Shown here piece by piece: positions 1-13,938 of a stretch of DNA of 64,000 bases (its first letter is position 1; each line of letters begins with the position of its first letter). Source of the stretch: Ministeria vibrans ATCC 50519 (taxonomy: Eukaryota; Opisthokonta; Filasterea); assembly GCA_943704425.1 (NCBI GenBank), contig CALSCP010000945.1:193820-257819 (forward strand). Reading direction: 5' to 3'. The notes under the pieces are model-generated. The model searched no databases. It was not told the origin of the DNA and saw only the letters and a list, made by a program, of their open reading frames with translations. The translations under genes and the position numbers were made by a program.

Positions 1-586
1 TTTGTGCATCAAACCCTCATTTTAAAATGCAAGCTCAAAACTGCGTGTTGTTTTGAAGATAATATGTGATGAAATCAACTAATTGTGCCTCTGAGACCGT
101 TTGATTGACTCTGGCGCTTTTACAAAAGGCGTTTTTGTTTCAGCTTTTGGTGAGACGTGAGTGGCACACTGGCACACTGTCTCGGACAGACGTACGTCAT
201 AGTTTACTGTTCATACAGACCCTTTCGCTCGTATCTCCATTTCAGAGTGTTATTGTTCAGCAGGAGTGATGTGAGTGAACTAAAATTAATAATTCACACT
301 TTTATACACACTTTACACTCTGCTATGTCGGAGTTCAAGAACTACACGCATCTGGACATTCAGCACGCTGAGTCCTGAGATAGCAAAGAAGGAAGCGCTC
401 CACGGCTCACTGTATTGTCTTTTTTTTGTTGTTATGACAACCTCTCTTTTCTCACCTCTCTCCCGCGCTTGTAGGTTCACAAACTTCTCGCCTGCCTCGC
501 GTACGTGAATTCGTAAACTATATCTCATGCAAGGCTATCGTTTTCTCACGTTGTATAAACATACGAAATCGAAACGATGACTTTGT
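1..586. other. No supported gene; one weak short exon
   Basis: I see no gene here that I can defend. A short coding-like stretch on the + strand starts with ATG at 325 and stops at 379 (17 codons, begins MSEFKNYTHLD). It has no clear donor site. A pyrimidine tract followed by TAG at about 472-474 could be a splice acceptor, and a GTACGT at about 500 could be a donor, so a small exon could lie between them. Nothing is recognisable by family. Confidence 0.2.
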
Positions 587-588
587 CA

Positions 589-741
589 TAACTTGGTCAA
601 CTCCTCGCGATCGACACACGACTCCTCAAACAACTGCACAAGAAGTTGGATGGCACATGCAACCTCTTCTTGCGCCCACACCAGACCCACGTTTGAACTT
701 TGCAAGGCGAAAGCTGAAGTCGCCTTCGTTCTACTAATAAT
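589..741 (-). CDS. Possible 3'-terminal exon of an unknown gene
   Basis: On the minus strand an open stretch ends in a stop near 586-588 and reads like a protein C-terminus (for example SNVGLVWAQEEVACAIQL, then a Glu/Asp-rich tail ending ELTKL). A TTATTATTAG acceptor-like site precedes it at about 742. No upstream exon could be matched, because the next 300 bases carry a coding-like stretch on the other strand. I do not recognise the family. It could be a pseudogene fragment or chance. Confidence 0.2.
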
Positions 742-777
742 AAGAATAAGAAGAAGAAGAATACAACCCATTTATTA

Positions 778-1035
778 ATGATACAGTCACCACGCGAAGA
801 CACAGCCAGACCGCCTTGCAAACTCGACCGAAACTCTAGAGGTAACATGGGAGAACAGTGGCAGGTCATAGTGCTGTGTCGACGCTATCCAGTGAGGCAA
901 TCGCAATGGTACGCCATACCCCCAGAGGAGGCTTAGGGCTCTGACACCATGAAGGTGTCTGTCGGCAAGGAGTGTAAAGTCGAAGTCGTGGTTGAGGCAA
1001 TCGGATCGGTGGTCGGCGGCGGCAAGTCCAAATAA
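778..1035 (+). CDS. Possible small two-exon gene, unknown product
   Basis: ATG at 778 opens a frame that stops at TAG 934-936. The same frame then reopens and runs to TAA at 1033-1035. If 892-936 (GTGAGG...CTTAG, 45 nt) is an intron, the frame is kept and a 70-residue protein results. It ends in a valine/lysine-rich segment (MKVSVGKECKVEVVVEAIGS) followed by GGGKSK. A 44-nt intron is well supported in the gene at 5743, so 45 nt is acceptable here. The alternative is a small pseudogene with one in-frame stop. A 26-base piece of its coding sequence is repeated 204 bases downstream. No family recognised. Confidence 0.3.
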
Positions 1036-1098
1036 TAATAATAATAATAATAAGGAGAACAGTGGCAGGTCATAGTGCTAATAATAAGAATAAGAATA

Positions 1099-1142
<44 letters not shown>

Positions 1143-1168
1143 GTAATAATAATAATAATAATAATAAG
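1030..1168 (+). repeat. AAT/ATA trinucleotide repeat tract
   Basis: Long runs of AAT flank the 26-base duplication (about 1030-1053 and 1080-1168). This is the intergenic space between the small putative gene and the 3' end of the SH2/WASP-like gene. No gene signal is seen in it. Confidence 0.85.
1054..1079 (+). repeat. 26-base direct repeat, second copy
   Basis: The 26 bases at 1054-1079 are identical to 850-875, inside the putative small gene. The copies are 204 bases apart. The second copy is flanked on both sides by AAT repeats, which suggests a template-slippage or repair event at the microsatellite. Confidence 0.85.
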
Positions 1169-1193
1169 GTTGTACACTAACAATAATTTCTTT

Positions 1194-1762
1194 TCAATCC
1201 CACTCATCATCATTCTCGACGTCAGACTCTTCGTCAGACTGAGGTTCAAGCGCCCCACGTCGACCAAACATGCTCTGGGACAGAAGCGAGCCGAGGTTGA
1301 GCGGAGCCGTACCACCAGCAGGAGAGAAGGACTGGGACGAGGCAACGACCGGCCGGAGAGCCTTGAGACCCTGGTGGGAGCGGATGGAGTCGAGAAGACC
1401 ATCGGTGGAAGGGGCAACAACAGCAGCATTAGCAGCAAAAGCAGTTGCGGGTTTTAGCTTCGTCATGGACAGATTCATGGCAGTAGTGGTGGTCATAGTG
1501 CTACCACCTGGGGTACTCTCAGCGAGCAGAGGTGGCGGCGGAGGCGCAGGGGGCGGAGGAGGACCACCGCCAGCGGGAGGTGCTAGGTCGAGCGCTGGGT
1601 CAAGGTCGGGGGCCGTGGTGCCGTTGAGGGCACGTCCCAGGGTCTGTAGGAGGTCGGACTGGTTGATGTTGGTGAGGCCGTGTTGGTTGAGCAGATCCGA
1701 CATGAGTTTGGCAGCAATGTCTTCCAGATTGGGAGGCATGTTGGGAGCGGAGGGGGACGGGG

Positions 1763-1798
<36 letters not shown>

Positions 1799-3677
1799 CT
1801 TCAGTAGCATTCGTAGCACCAGTAGCAGCGATCGGGGGTGTTGGCGGAAAAAGAGTGGTGGTGGTGGTCTGGGTGAACACACGAGAAGGTGGCGGGGGAG
1901 GGGGATTGGTGGTGATAATGGGATTACGTGTGATGGTGGGCGTCTCGTAGGGATTGGAGTCGTCCATAATCAGCGTGGCCTGGCGACGGGGCGAGTCTTC
2001 GTTGGTAGGAGTGTCGGCGGGCGGAGGAGGGGGCGGGAGTGGGGAATCATCAAGTGGCACAGCTGTGTCGCGTGGAAGGGGCGGAGGCGGAGGGAGCGAG
2101 TCAAACAACATTGAGGTGGATCTCTCGACGCGACTCTGCTCAATCAGTGCCGATGCAGGCGCTTCAACAACACTCACATTAGCGGTTTCTTCCTCCTCCT
2201 CACCGCTTTCTTCCTCCTCTTCACTTTCATCCTCTTCATCGCTCTCCTCGTCATCGTCACTCTCATCTTCTTCCTCACTCTCATCTTCTTCCTCACTCTC
2301 CTCCTCCTCCTCGTCACTCTCCTCCTCTTCCTCTTCACTCTCCTCCTCCTCCTCCTCCTCCTCTTCTTCTTCCTCCTCAGTGGAGTCTCCCTCCACAATA
2401 CCCTCCACGTACATCTTCCGTGCCGACTGGCTTCGGGTGGGCGGAGGTGGACGAAAGCTGACGGGACGGGCCTGAGCGGGTTTGAGTCGCTTTGACGCTG
2501 TAAGGAGTTCCTTCTGGAGACCCGTTGGCGCTGGAGGGGGACGCCTCAGTCGCCCTGCAGCAGCAAGAAGCTCCTTCTGCAGCCCTGTTGGCGGAGGTGT
2601 CGAGGGTGTGGGTGTGGAAGGCGTGGCTGGTGTGGGTATGGAAGGAGAAGGGGAAGGAAGAAAGATGGCATGGTCGTCGAGGTCGGCACGCGATGTGCGA
2701 CGGGTGGGGACTGCGGGGGCAGACGGGTCGCTGTCTGCCTTGGAGGGTTGTCTTGGACGGGGTTGTGCGGCCATGAAGGCTGGAGGCATCTCCGAGTCGC
2801 TTGTGCGACGGGTGACAGATGGTGGCGCAGGATCGACTGCCGACTGATTGTGAAAGGTAGAAGGGCCCTTGTCACTGCTGCGTCGTCGAACGAGTGCTGG
2901 CGGGTGTTCATTGGCACTGGTTGACGCACTGTGTCTGTTGGTCATCTTCTGTGCCTGTGATGATGATGGTGGTGGTGGCGGTGGTGGGGATGCACTTGTT
3001 GTTGCTGTTGACGGTAAATGCGAGGAGGAGGCGGGCGAAGAGGTAGACGAGGGACGCGACAGACCCGATTGGTTGACAACATCGCGTGTGAGCAGTGGCT
3101 TGCGCGGTGGTCCCGTAGTGGCTGTCGACGACGATGGTCGCTGCTCTGCAATGCGCGAACCCTAACAAATGCACACAACAACAATAATGACGACGTTAAA
3201 TACTCATATAAAACAAAAAAGAAAGCGTGTTGTGGTGGTACCCTATGAGACGACGCGGATCTTCTGGGAGGCGGCGGCGGAGGTGTTCCGTCGTCATCAT
3301 CCAATGCACCGTTGGTGGGAGGTCTTGTGCTGCTGCTGGTAGTAACGGACGAGACTTTGTCGAGGTCTGTTGGCATGAGGGTTTTCATGTCAATCAGGTA
3401 GCGAAGGCGACACTGCAAAAAATGAATGATACTATTATTTTACTTCTGTTGCGGTTGCTGCTCAAAAACTTACGATAGACTGTCCCTCGGGAACAAGCGA
3501 GTGCTTTTGATAGAACTCGACGAGTTTCTTAAACGATTTGAAACGGAGCGCACTAAACACGTACCATTGCTACGAGAGGGAGAGAGAGTTTAAGAGAGTT
3601 TAAGAGAGTTTAAGAAAGGTACAGAGAGTTAAACAAAGCGATAGAGAGAGAGAGAGAGAGAAAGAAACAAACAAAGC

Positions 3678-3762
<85 letters not shown>

Positions 3763-4357
3763 AAGAAAGAAAAAAAGCGATAGAGAGAGAGAGAGAAGAG
3801 GAAGAAACAAACAAAGCGATAGAGAGGAGAGAGAGAGACAAAGTGATAGAGAGAGACAAAGTGATAGAGAGAAAGAGAGAGAAATAAAGCGATGAAGAGA
3901 AACAAAGTGATGGAGAGAAAGAGAGAGAGAGAAACAAAGCGATAGAGACAGAGAAAAACACAGTGAAGAGAGACGTGAGAATAGGAGTGGTGCGTTTGCT
4001 GTTGAGTGGTGGCACTGTTGACTCGCAGAGGTTGGTTGTTTGGAGAACGACCCATTTCCCCCTCACCAACGCCACACCACGCTTTAGCATATGCATTTTC
4101 ACTTCATATCGGACGTTCTGGTGAGGGGACGTTGGGCTTTTGGGGAGAAATGGCGAAGGAAATACCAGTAAAAAACAATCACTTCTTACGTCGCTCTTTT
4201 CGTCATGGTAGACGCGGAAGCGCTTGACAGTGCCTTTGTGAGTAACGGAGAGGCAAAAGGCGCCGGGAATCGTGGCGGACGGGGTCGCCAGAAAGGCCCC
4301 GTCCAGCGTCGAGTAAGCCGACAGCACTGACTTGACAAAGTTTTTGCTTTGGCTCAT
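1194..4357 (-). CDS. SH2-domain protein with WASP-like proline-rich, WH2 and acidic C-terminus
   Basis: Exons read as complement(4190-4357, 3474-3569, 3242-3412, 1194-3161). All junctions keep phase and give about 800 residues. Residues 1-100 form an SH2-like fold (GAFLATPS, PGAFCLSV, FRVYHDEK, then WYVFSALRFKSFKKLVEFYQ). The FLVR-type arginine is replaced: FLAT stands where FLVR is expected. Two repeats of GLQKEL follow, then an acidic Glu/Ser run of about 60 residues, then long polyproline blocks. A WH2 motif (LLDSIRSHQGLKALRPV), an amphipathic segment (LGSLLSQSMFGRRGAL) and an acidic tail ending NDDEWD close the protein. This order matches the VCA module of WASP-family Arp2/3 activators. 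By family knowledge it should bind actin monomers and Arp2/3; the SH2 role is unclear. An upstream exon completing the SH2 start is possible. Confidence 0.75.
3575..4188. repeat. Intron carrying a (GA)n compound repeat
   Basis: Intron of the SH2/WASP-like gene. Plus-strand bases 3640-3965 are GA runs interrupted by AAACAAAGCGATAG and ACAAAGTGATAG units. The gene's sense strand therefore carries CT. Flanking SH2 exons join in frame, so this array is not a break point. Confidence 0.85.
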
Positions 4358-4735
4358 TGGAATTTGACAGGACGACGCCAGTGGCCAACGAGGCAAACAG
4401 AAAGCAGCCAGACAGACAGTCTTGTGACACGAGCGAGAGTAAGAGAAAAAGAAATATATGAAGAAGAAGAAGATACGAGAATTAATATATGAATTACATA
4501 TAGTGACTAGTACATATCAGATCAGTTGTTCTATTCACGTTCTATTCTTCACAGGGACCTACAGGGCTCACAGGTTGTTGGGGTCTCTTCACCACACAAG
4601 ATCCGCGCACTCCCGGACAATTTTAAGGCCATTTGTTAGTTATTAGTTGTGAGTTGTTTCGGCTTTGTTGGAATTCACTTTGTTGTATTCTGTTGTTTCA
4701 GTTTTTATTAATTTTCGCTCTAAAATACTTGGAAT

Positions 4736-5454
4736 ATGTCAGACGGAAGGAAAGCACTGCGAATCAAGACGGGCGTGCTGAAGAGGTGTGGCGCTCCCCC
4801 TTTGAGCTGTGTGTGTGTGTGTTGGGCCTGTCCGTTTGTTTGTGCTGTCCGCCTGCACTGCGTCCACCGCCACAGAGCTGTGTGTGCTCCACACATGCCC
4901 TGTGCATCCGTGCCCCGGCGTCTTTGTTGCCCCTTCTTCTTTCTTTGTGTTCCTGTCAGAATCAGTTGAGAAAAAAACGACAACGCTCACTTGTCAAGTT
5001 CAGCCTGAAATTGGCCCCTGTTGTCCACGCACCCCCGCCTATCCGTTGAAAATCCATCGGTCTGTCACTATGAGATGGACAGATTCGATTGAGACGACCG
5101 TGGAGGATACGCCTGTCAAACATCTTTGAGTGAGTCATCCTCACTCGCACTCACTCTCTGTTGCTCCTTTCTCCACCCACGAACAGGCTCCACAAGGAGA
5201 TTGAAATGTACACCAAGGAAGCAGACAAGCATCGTGCGAAAATCGACGAGATGCACGCAAGCAATGTGGATGCGTATGACATCAAGAAGATGGGGGAGGT
5301 CCTCGACGAGACGGCCGCAATGGTGCCCGACACACAGCGCCGCCTGGAACGCGCACGGGCGGAGATGGCCGACTTGCTCGAGGCAGAGACGGCACTTGCC
5401 TCGTCCGAAGAGTACAAGGCTGCCAAGAGCATGTACGACGCGACTGCCGTCTGA
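4736..5454 (+). CDS. TBCA: Tubulin-specific chaperone A
   Basis: Exons 4736-4785 and 5187-5454 join in phase through a 401-nt intron and give 105 residues; the family is usually about 108. The first exon carries ALRIKTGVLKR, the typical TBCA start. The second carries LHKEIEMYTKEADKHRAKID, then YDIKKMGEVLDETAAMVPD and the QRRLE helix. TBCA is a three-helix cytosolic chaperone that holds beta-tubulin intermediates before TBCD/E-assisted dimer formation. The gene lies head to head with the SH2/WASP-like gene, with about 380 bases between the two starts. No signal peptide or membrane segment is present. Confidence 0.95.
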
Positions 5455-5742
5455 ACCCGTCGAGTAGTCTGTTCCCTGTCTGTACAAATATGTCCATTTA
5501 ATTTTGGTTTGTTTTGGAAACTATATTGGTGTATACTAGTCAGCACTCAGTAGGTTGAGTAGCATTCAATGCAAGGAAATTATTACAATTTAAATGTGTT
5601 GTTGAGGTTGGTCAACGAGAATTTGTTGTTTAATTAATCAACCGTATAGTTATAAAAATTATTCACTCTAAAACCCTCACAAAACTTTTCACTTCATTTA
5701 CAATTAATCAACTTCCTTGGTCTCTTGGTTCGGTTTCGTCTC

Positions 5743-7196
5743 ATGCATCTTCCAGACGACTTTGGGGCGGAAGAAGGGACTCCCGTGGAGAATGGAGAGG
5801 CGGTCTTGGACGAGCTGGACAAGTACGAGTGATCGCCTGAGCCGCACTCTAAAGCACTCGTCTTATCCTTAGAGCTGTCGGTGCGAAAGGGCCGCCCGAC
5901 TTGGAGTACATTCTAGTAATGCCTTTTGCTGTGATCCGCATTCCGTTTACGAACTACGGTATTGAATTGGCGGACGAGACGACTCGAAAGCAGTTCACTC
6001 TTGTGTTGAAGGCATCTCGGCCAGCAGCTACGGACACGCCGCTGTGCGCTACACCCGTCCCAATGGAGAGCAGATTGTCATGAACATATCAGGAAAGAAG
6101 GAGAAGGCAAGTGGCGCGTGCAGTGGAACCAGATCGATTCGTCAAACGAGACAGTTTCTCTCTGCTTAGAGTTCAATGGTCCAATTTTGTCGACCGTCCG
6201 AATATTTCTTTTCGACCAAATTTAGACCCGCTATTGAACAGAAGGGACTGTACAATCGAACGATGGTCTCCATACGCATAGAAAAGGTGGATCCAGAGAA
6301 AATTGAGGCAATGCACAGTTTCTTCCTGTCCCTTCAGAAGAAAGAGTTTGAAGAGAAGAAGGGTAAACAACCAATAAGATTATTATTAATGGGTGCTTGA
6401 AATGATATGTACTCCCCTCCCACACAGTCAAATTTGAACTGGCATTGGGACCAGTGTACAATCTTGCGCGAATGTTTCTCCCGTTTCTCTCTCAGAGAGG
6501 AAACTGCGCATTTTGGACATCGCAGGTATGCAGCAGACGAAGGAAACACTCTACTGAAATTGTGTTGTTGTGACAGGGTCTTTATGAAGCAGGAGTAACG
6601 CGTCACGTTTCAATTTGGCCAAAATCGATTTTGATTGATATTGTATGAAGAGAGGGAGAGAGAGCGAAAGAGAACGAGAGAGAAAGAAGGGAGAAAGAAA
6701 TAAGTAAGTGATTGAGACTGATTGGCTAAGCGTAGTTTGAGAATATGCCAAGAGACAAAACGGACGTAAACATTGTGTATTACCATCGGATTAAGTAAGA
6801 GACAAAAAAAGAAAAAAAAGAGAAAGAAAGAGTCTCTATCTGTCTGGTAACTAAAATTGAGTAGACATGCGAAAATGGCGTATGGGATTGATGCAGAGCC
6901 CATTACGGCTGTGGCTCCACTGCAGACACTGCGCTCCCTCTTTTACTACAACATGGAGCCCTATGCGGTACCGCCGAACTGTTTGCAAACCCTAGCTCCA
7001 CTTGTTGATACCCCCCTCCCATTCTATAATTCAGAAAGCATCCGTGTCCGTCCCCGACTCGTCCACCGTCGCGCAAGTCACAGTCAACCCCAATCCCATT
7101 CAGCCGAGTCCCATCCGCAACATTCTAAATCACCCACTCTTCATTTTCACCTCAGTCTGCGTCACAGGCGGTATATGCATCCTCAAACTAATGTAA
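5743..7196 (+). CDS. Conserved tail-anchored protein of unknown function
   Basis: Nine exons: 5743-5828, 5873-5958, 5994-6106, 6170-6362, 6428-6525, 6577-6642, 6736-6794, 6865-6967 and 7035-7196. They join in frame to 321 residues. Introns are 35-93 nt. The second is only 35 nt, and the third starts with GC (GCAAGT). Conserved-looking blocks are SSYGHAAVRY, GLYNRTMVSIRIEKVDPEKI, FELALGPVYN, RGNCAFWTSQGL and VNIVYYHRIKHAKMAYG. They recall plant and algal proteins of unknown function. The C-terminus is a single hydrophobic helix (LFIFTSVCVTGGICILKL) followed by M-stop, so membrane insertion by a tail anchor is likely. No catalytic motif is recognised. Confidence 0.8.
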
Positions 7197-7395
7197 GCCT
7201 TACACGCTCCAACGTAGGAATCCTGTTCCGCAACTACCGATTCATGGTCGCACCAGCGCGATGGAGCGACCGCCGAGCACGCATATACAAACAAATTGCA
7301 TGACATAAACACAAACACACACACGGCTGTACTCGTCCTATCTTCCCGTCTCTCTCTCTCTCTCTATCACTTTGTTTTTCTCTCTCTCTATCACT

Positions 7396-7438
<43 letters not shown>

Positions 7439-7440
7439 GT
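7197..7440. repeat. Intergenic space with CT-rich repeat
   Basis: From about 7350 to 7437 the plus strand is TCTCTC with TCTATCACTTTGTTT units, the reverse complement of the GA/AAACAAAGTGATAG repeat seen elsewhere. It abuts the thiolase stop codon and would be its 3' untranslated region. No gene is seen between 7197 and 7340. Confidence 0.8.
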
Positions 7441-11708
<4,268 letters not shown>

Positions 11709-11803
11709 GAGAGAAACAGAGAAGTAAAAACTGTGAATATAATAAATAGTTACAAGATTAAACTACAAAGTGGTACAACAAATTATTTTAATGATACACA
11801 TCA

Positions 11804-13480
11804 CTAGGGAGTTTGCTTCAAATTCAATTCCCGGAAGAGAACCTTCATGCGACTGTCGACCTCCTCGTGGTCAACATAGGCGCCTCTGAGCCAACGGACC
11901 CGTTTAGAGGACTCGAAGGGACGGCGCGCATGAAGGATGCGGCGGTTGTTGAAGATGACCACCTCGCCCGTCTGAAGGCGATGCGCCAGCGAGTGCTCTG
12001 GCTGCTCGACGAGCATAGCAAACATGTCATAGGCTTCGTAGAATGCCGAAATACACTGTTGAGAGAGAGGAGAAAAGCAAAAAAAAAACAAACGTGTCAG
12101 TGTTTGTTGGTCTATCCCTATCTCGGTATTACTTGGTGGTTAATAGACTGGATTCCCTCAAAGGGCGGACTGAAGTTGATTGAGCGAAGATATCCTTGCC
12201 GAGTCGATTCAATCACACGGTGCTGCACACCCCGAGAGCTGTCCTACCAGTGCGCAAAAAAAAAAAAGACATAGGCTTGTTAATCAACACTCTCTCTTTC
12301 TCTCTGTGTGTGCCGTACGGAATCTTCAAAGTGGTAGTAGATATATTGTGAGGAGAGCAGAGAGTAGAACCTCGGCGACAGGGAGTAGAGCTCGTTAATG
12401 GCACGATGACCGTCAGTGAAGACGGTTTCTCCCCTGCGCAAAAGGAAGGTGAAAGGTGTTAAGGGCAACGCAGAGTAACGGAGCAGGCGGAAATGATTTA
12501 TACCCCTTGTCACTGGGAGAGAGGCAGTGTAAAATCTGCACAAAAGGAGGGGTATCAAAGTACCTAAGAATAAAAACGTAAGCAGGTGGCGCTCTGTCTT
12601 CGGCTCTTAAAGAGGCACTCACAGGAGATCCTGATGCATTCCTAACATTTGCTCAGTGTAGGCAATGTTATTTGCGCCGCTCTTGGACTTGACGTCCCAT
12701 GTCAACCCATAAAAGGTGTTGCGCAGTGCCCCAATGCGCGTTCCAATGTTACTCACAGTCTTTTCCCTACGAGCAAAACACGACCACATGTGAGTCATTT
12801 CGTTCCTGACTTCTCTTCCATTACGCGTACTTTGAGGGGGCACCGGTGAGAAAGAAAAGACCGTGTTTGCGAAAGCGACGGAGGCAATTGAAGAGAGCGG
12901 CACTGTCGGTCATAAAGGCGTCAAAGGGGGTTGCAATCTCCTCCATGGTCAATGTCGTCCCTGACCACGACGGTGCATTAGTCTTTGGCGAGTGCGGCGG
13001 GCGATATGCAGGCACGCGCCGATTCGAGAGCTTCGCAATGAGAGCCGCATCGGTACGCACCTCGTGGCCGTCGTTGAAGCGAGCGACGATGGTGTTGTCC
13101 GGTTCGCTTGAGACAGACGCGAGTGTGATCATTTCGTTTTTGTTGGGCGACAGAGCGACACTCGCGGCAGTCTCCACACGCTGCGACGTGCCCGGCATGA
13201 TGCACCTGGGGCACTGGCAGGTCGATCGAAACCAGCGACTGTTCACACGCATTCCATTCATGGAGAACGTGTGCGCATCCACAATTTCCACATTGGCCTG
13301 GCGCTGGCCAACATAGCCGATTAGACGCATCGGCGCAGCGCACGACCCTCGCCACGCCGCTGTCGGTGCCACGTGTCGTAACCGACCTGCTCGGGCTAAG
13401 GCTGCTTGCAGCTGTGTACGAGACAAACAGAACACGCTTGATGTTTGATTCCCCACCGAATCATCAAGTTCCTGCAGACA
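11804..13480 (-). CDS. BBOX1: Gamma-butyrobetaine dioxygenase-like 2-oxoglutarate oxygenase
   Basis: Approximate exons: complement(12831-13474, about 12628-12768, about 12504-12564, about 12323-12437, about 12133-12243, 11804-12055). The N-terminal zinc-site region has WFRSTCQCPRC. Then come LFFLTGAPS, TFYGLTWDVKSKSGANNIAY, the iron-binding HxD as MHQDLLYFDTPPFVQILHCL, GGETVFTDG, and the distal His in RRILHARRPF with RWLRGAY. Order and spacing match gamma-butyrobetaine hydroxylase, the last enzyme of carnitine synthesis; trimethyllysine dioxygenase is the close alternative. The 5' end meets a gap at 13486-13495, so the true start is not visible. It sits tail to head behind the thiolase on the same strand. 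Confidence 0.85.
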
Positions 13481-13485
13481 CACAC

Positions 13486-13495
13486 NNNNNNNNNN
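13486..13495. other. Assembly gap (10 N)
   Basis: Ten N followed by a run of A. It falls just upstream of the first visible BBOX-like exon and may hide its start. Confidence 0.95.
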
Positions 13496-13561
13496 AAAAA
13501 AAAAAAAAAAAAAAACGAGATGCAAAAACGAGAAGAAAAAAAAAGAACACGCGGGAATCCA

Positions 13562-13747
13562 TCAGATAAAACGTTTCGGTAGCGTTAGGAAAGCGTCATT
13601 GAGATCAGGGTGCAAAGCGAAAACCGCCTCGCGGAAGATCTGTCGGACAAATGCCTCCAGGTATCATCATGTGGAGCGCAGGGGGCGCGGGCAGGGGCCT
13701 GCGGGCGTCGCGGCTTAACTTGTAGCACTCCGTACCATAGCGTCGGT
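13562..13747 (-). CDS. Orphan 3'-terminal exons of an unknown gene
   Basis: The minus strand carries a coding-like stretch, complement(13562-13654), that reads AFVRQIFREAVFALHPDLND and ends LPKRFI-stop. A second small piece upstream (DLTDAM, about 13728-13747) joins in frame across a GTACGG...GGAG intron of about 73 nt. Before that lies AT-rich sequence and then, from 13939, the aminotransferase on the other strand, so there is no room for the rest of a gene. Family not recognised. It lies next to an N gap and is probably detached by assembly. Confidence 0.4.
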
Positions 13748-13938
13748 CAGATCACTCAAATACAATGAAAATGATGATGATTTTTAGAATTCATTATTCA
13801 AGATTGATCATTGATGATTGAAAAGACGAACATTTTTGATCAAGATCAATAATTTTATTACTCATCAATTTAATTGGATCGCCAGTGCCAGCAGGGGGTT
13901 TTTGTTTTGTTTTATTTGAACGAGATCGGGACTTGGGA

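Noticed and set aside
1270-2475. Plus-strand open frames rich in Ser, Gly and Val opposite the SH2/WASP-like gene
   Set aside because: Antisense shadows of proline- and glutamate-rich codons; no splice structure or motif.
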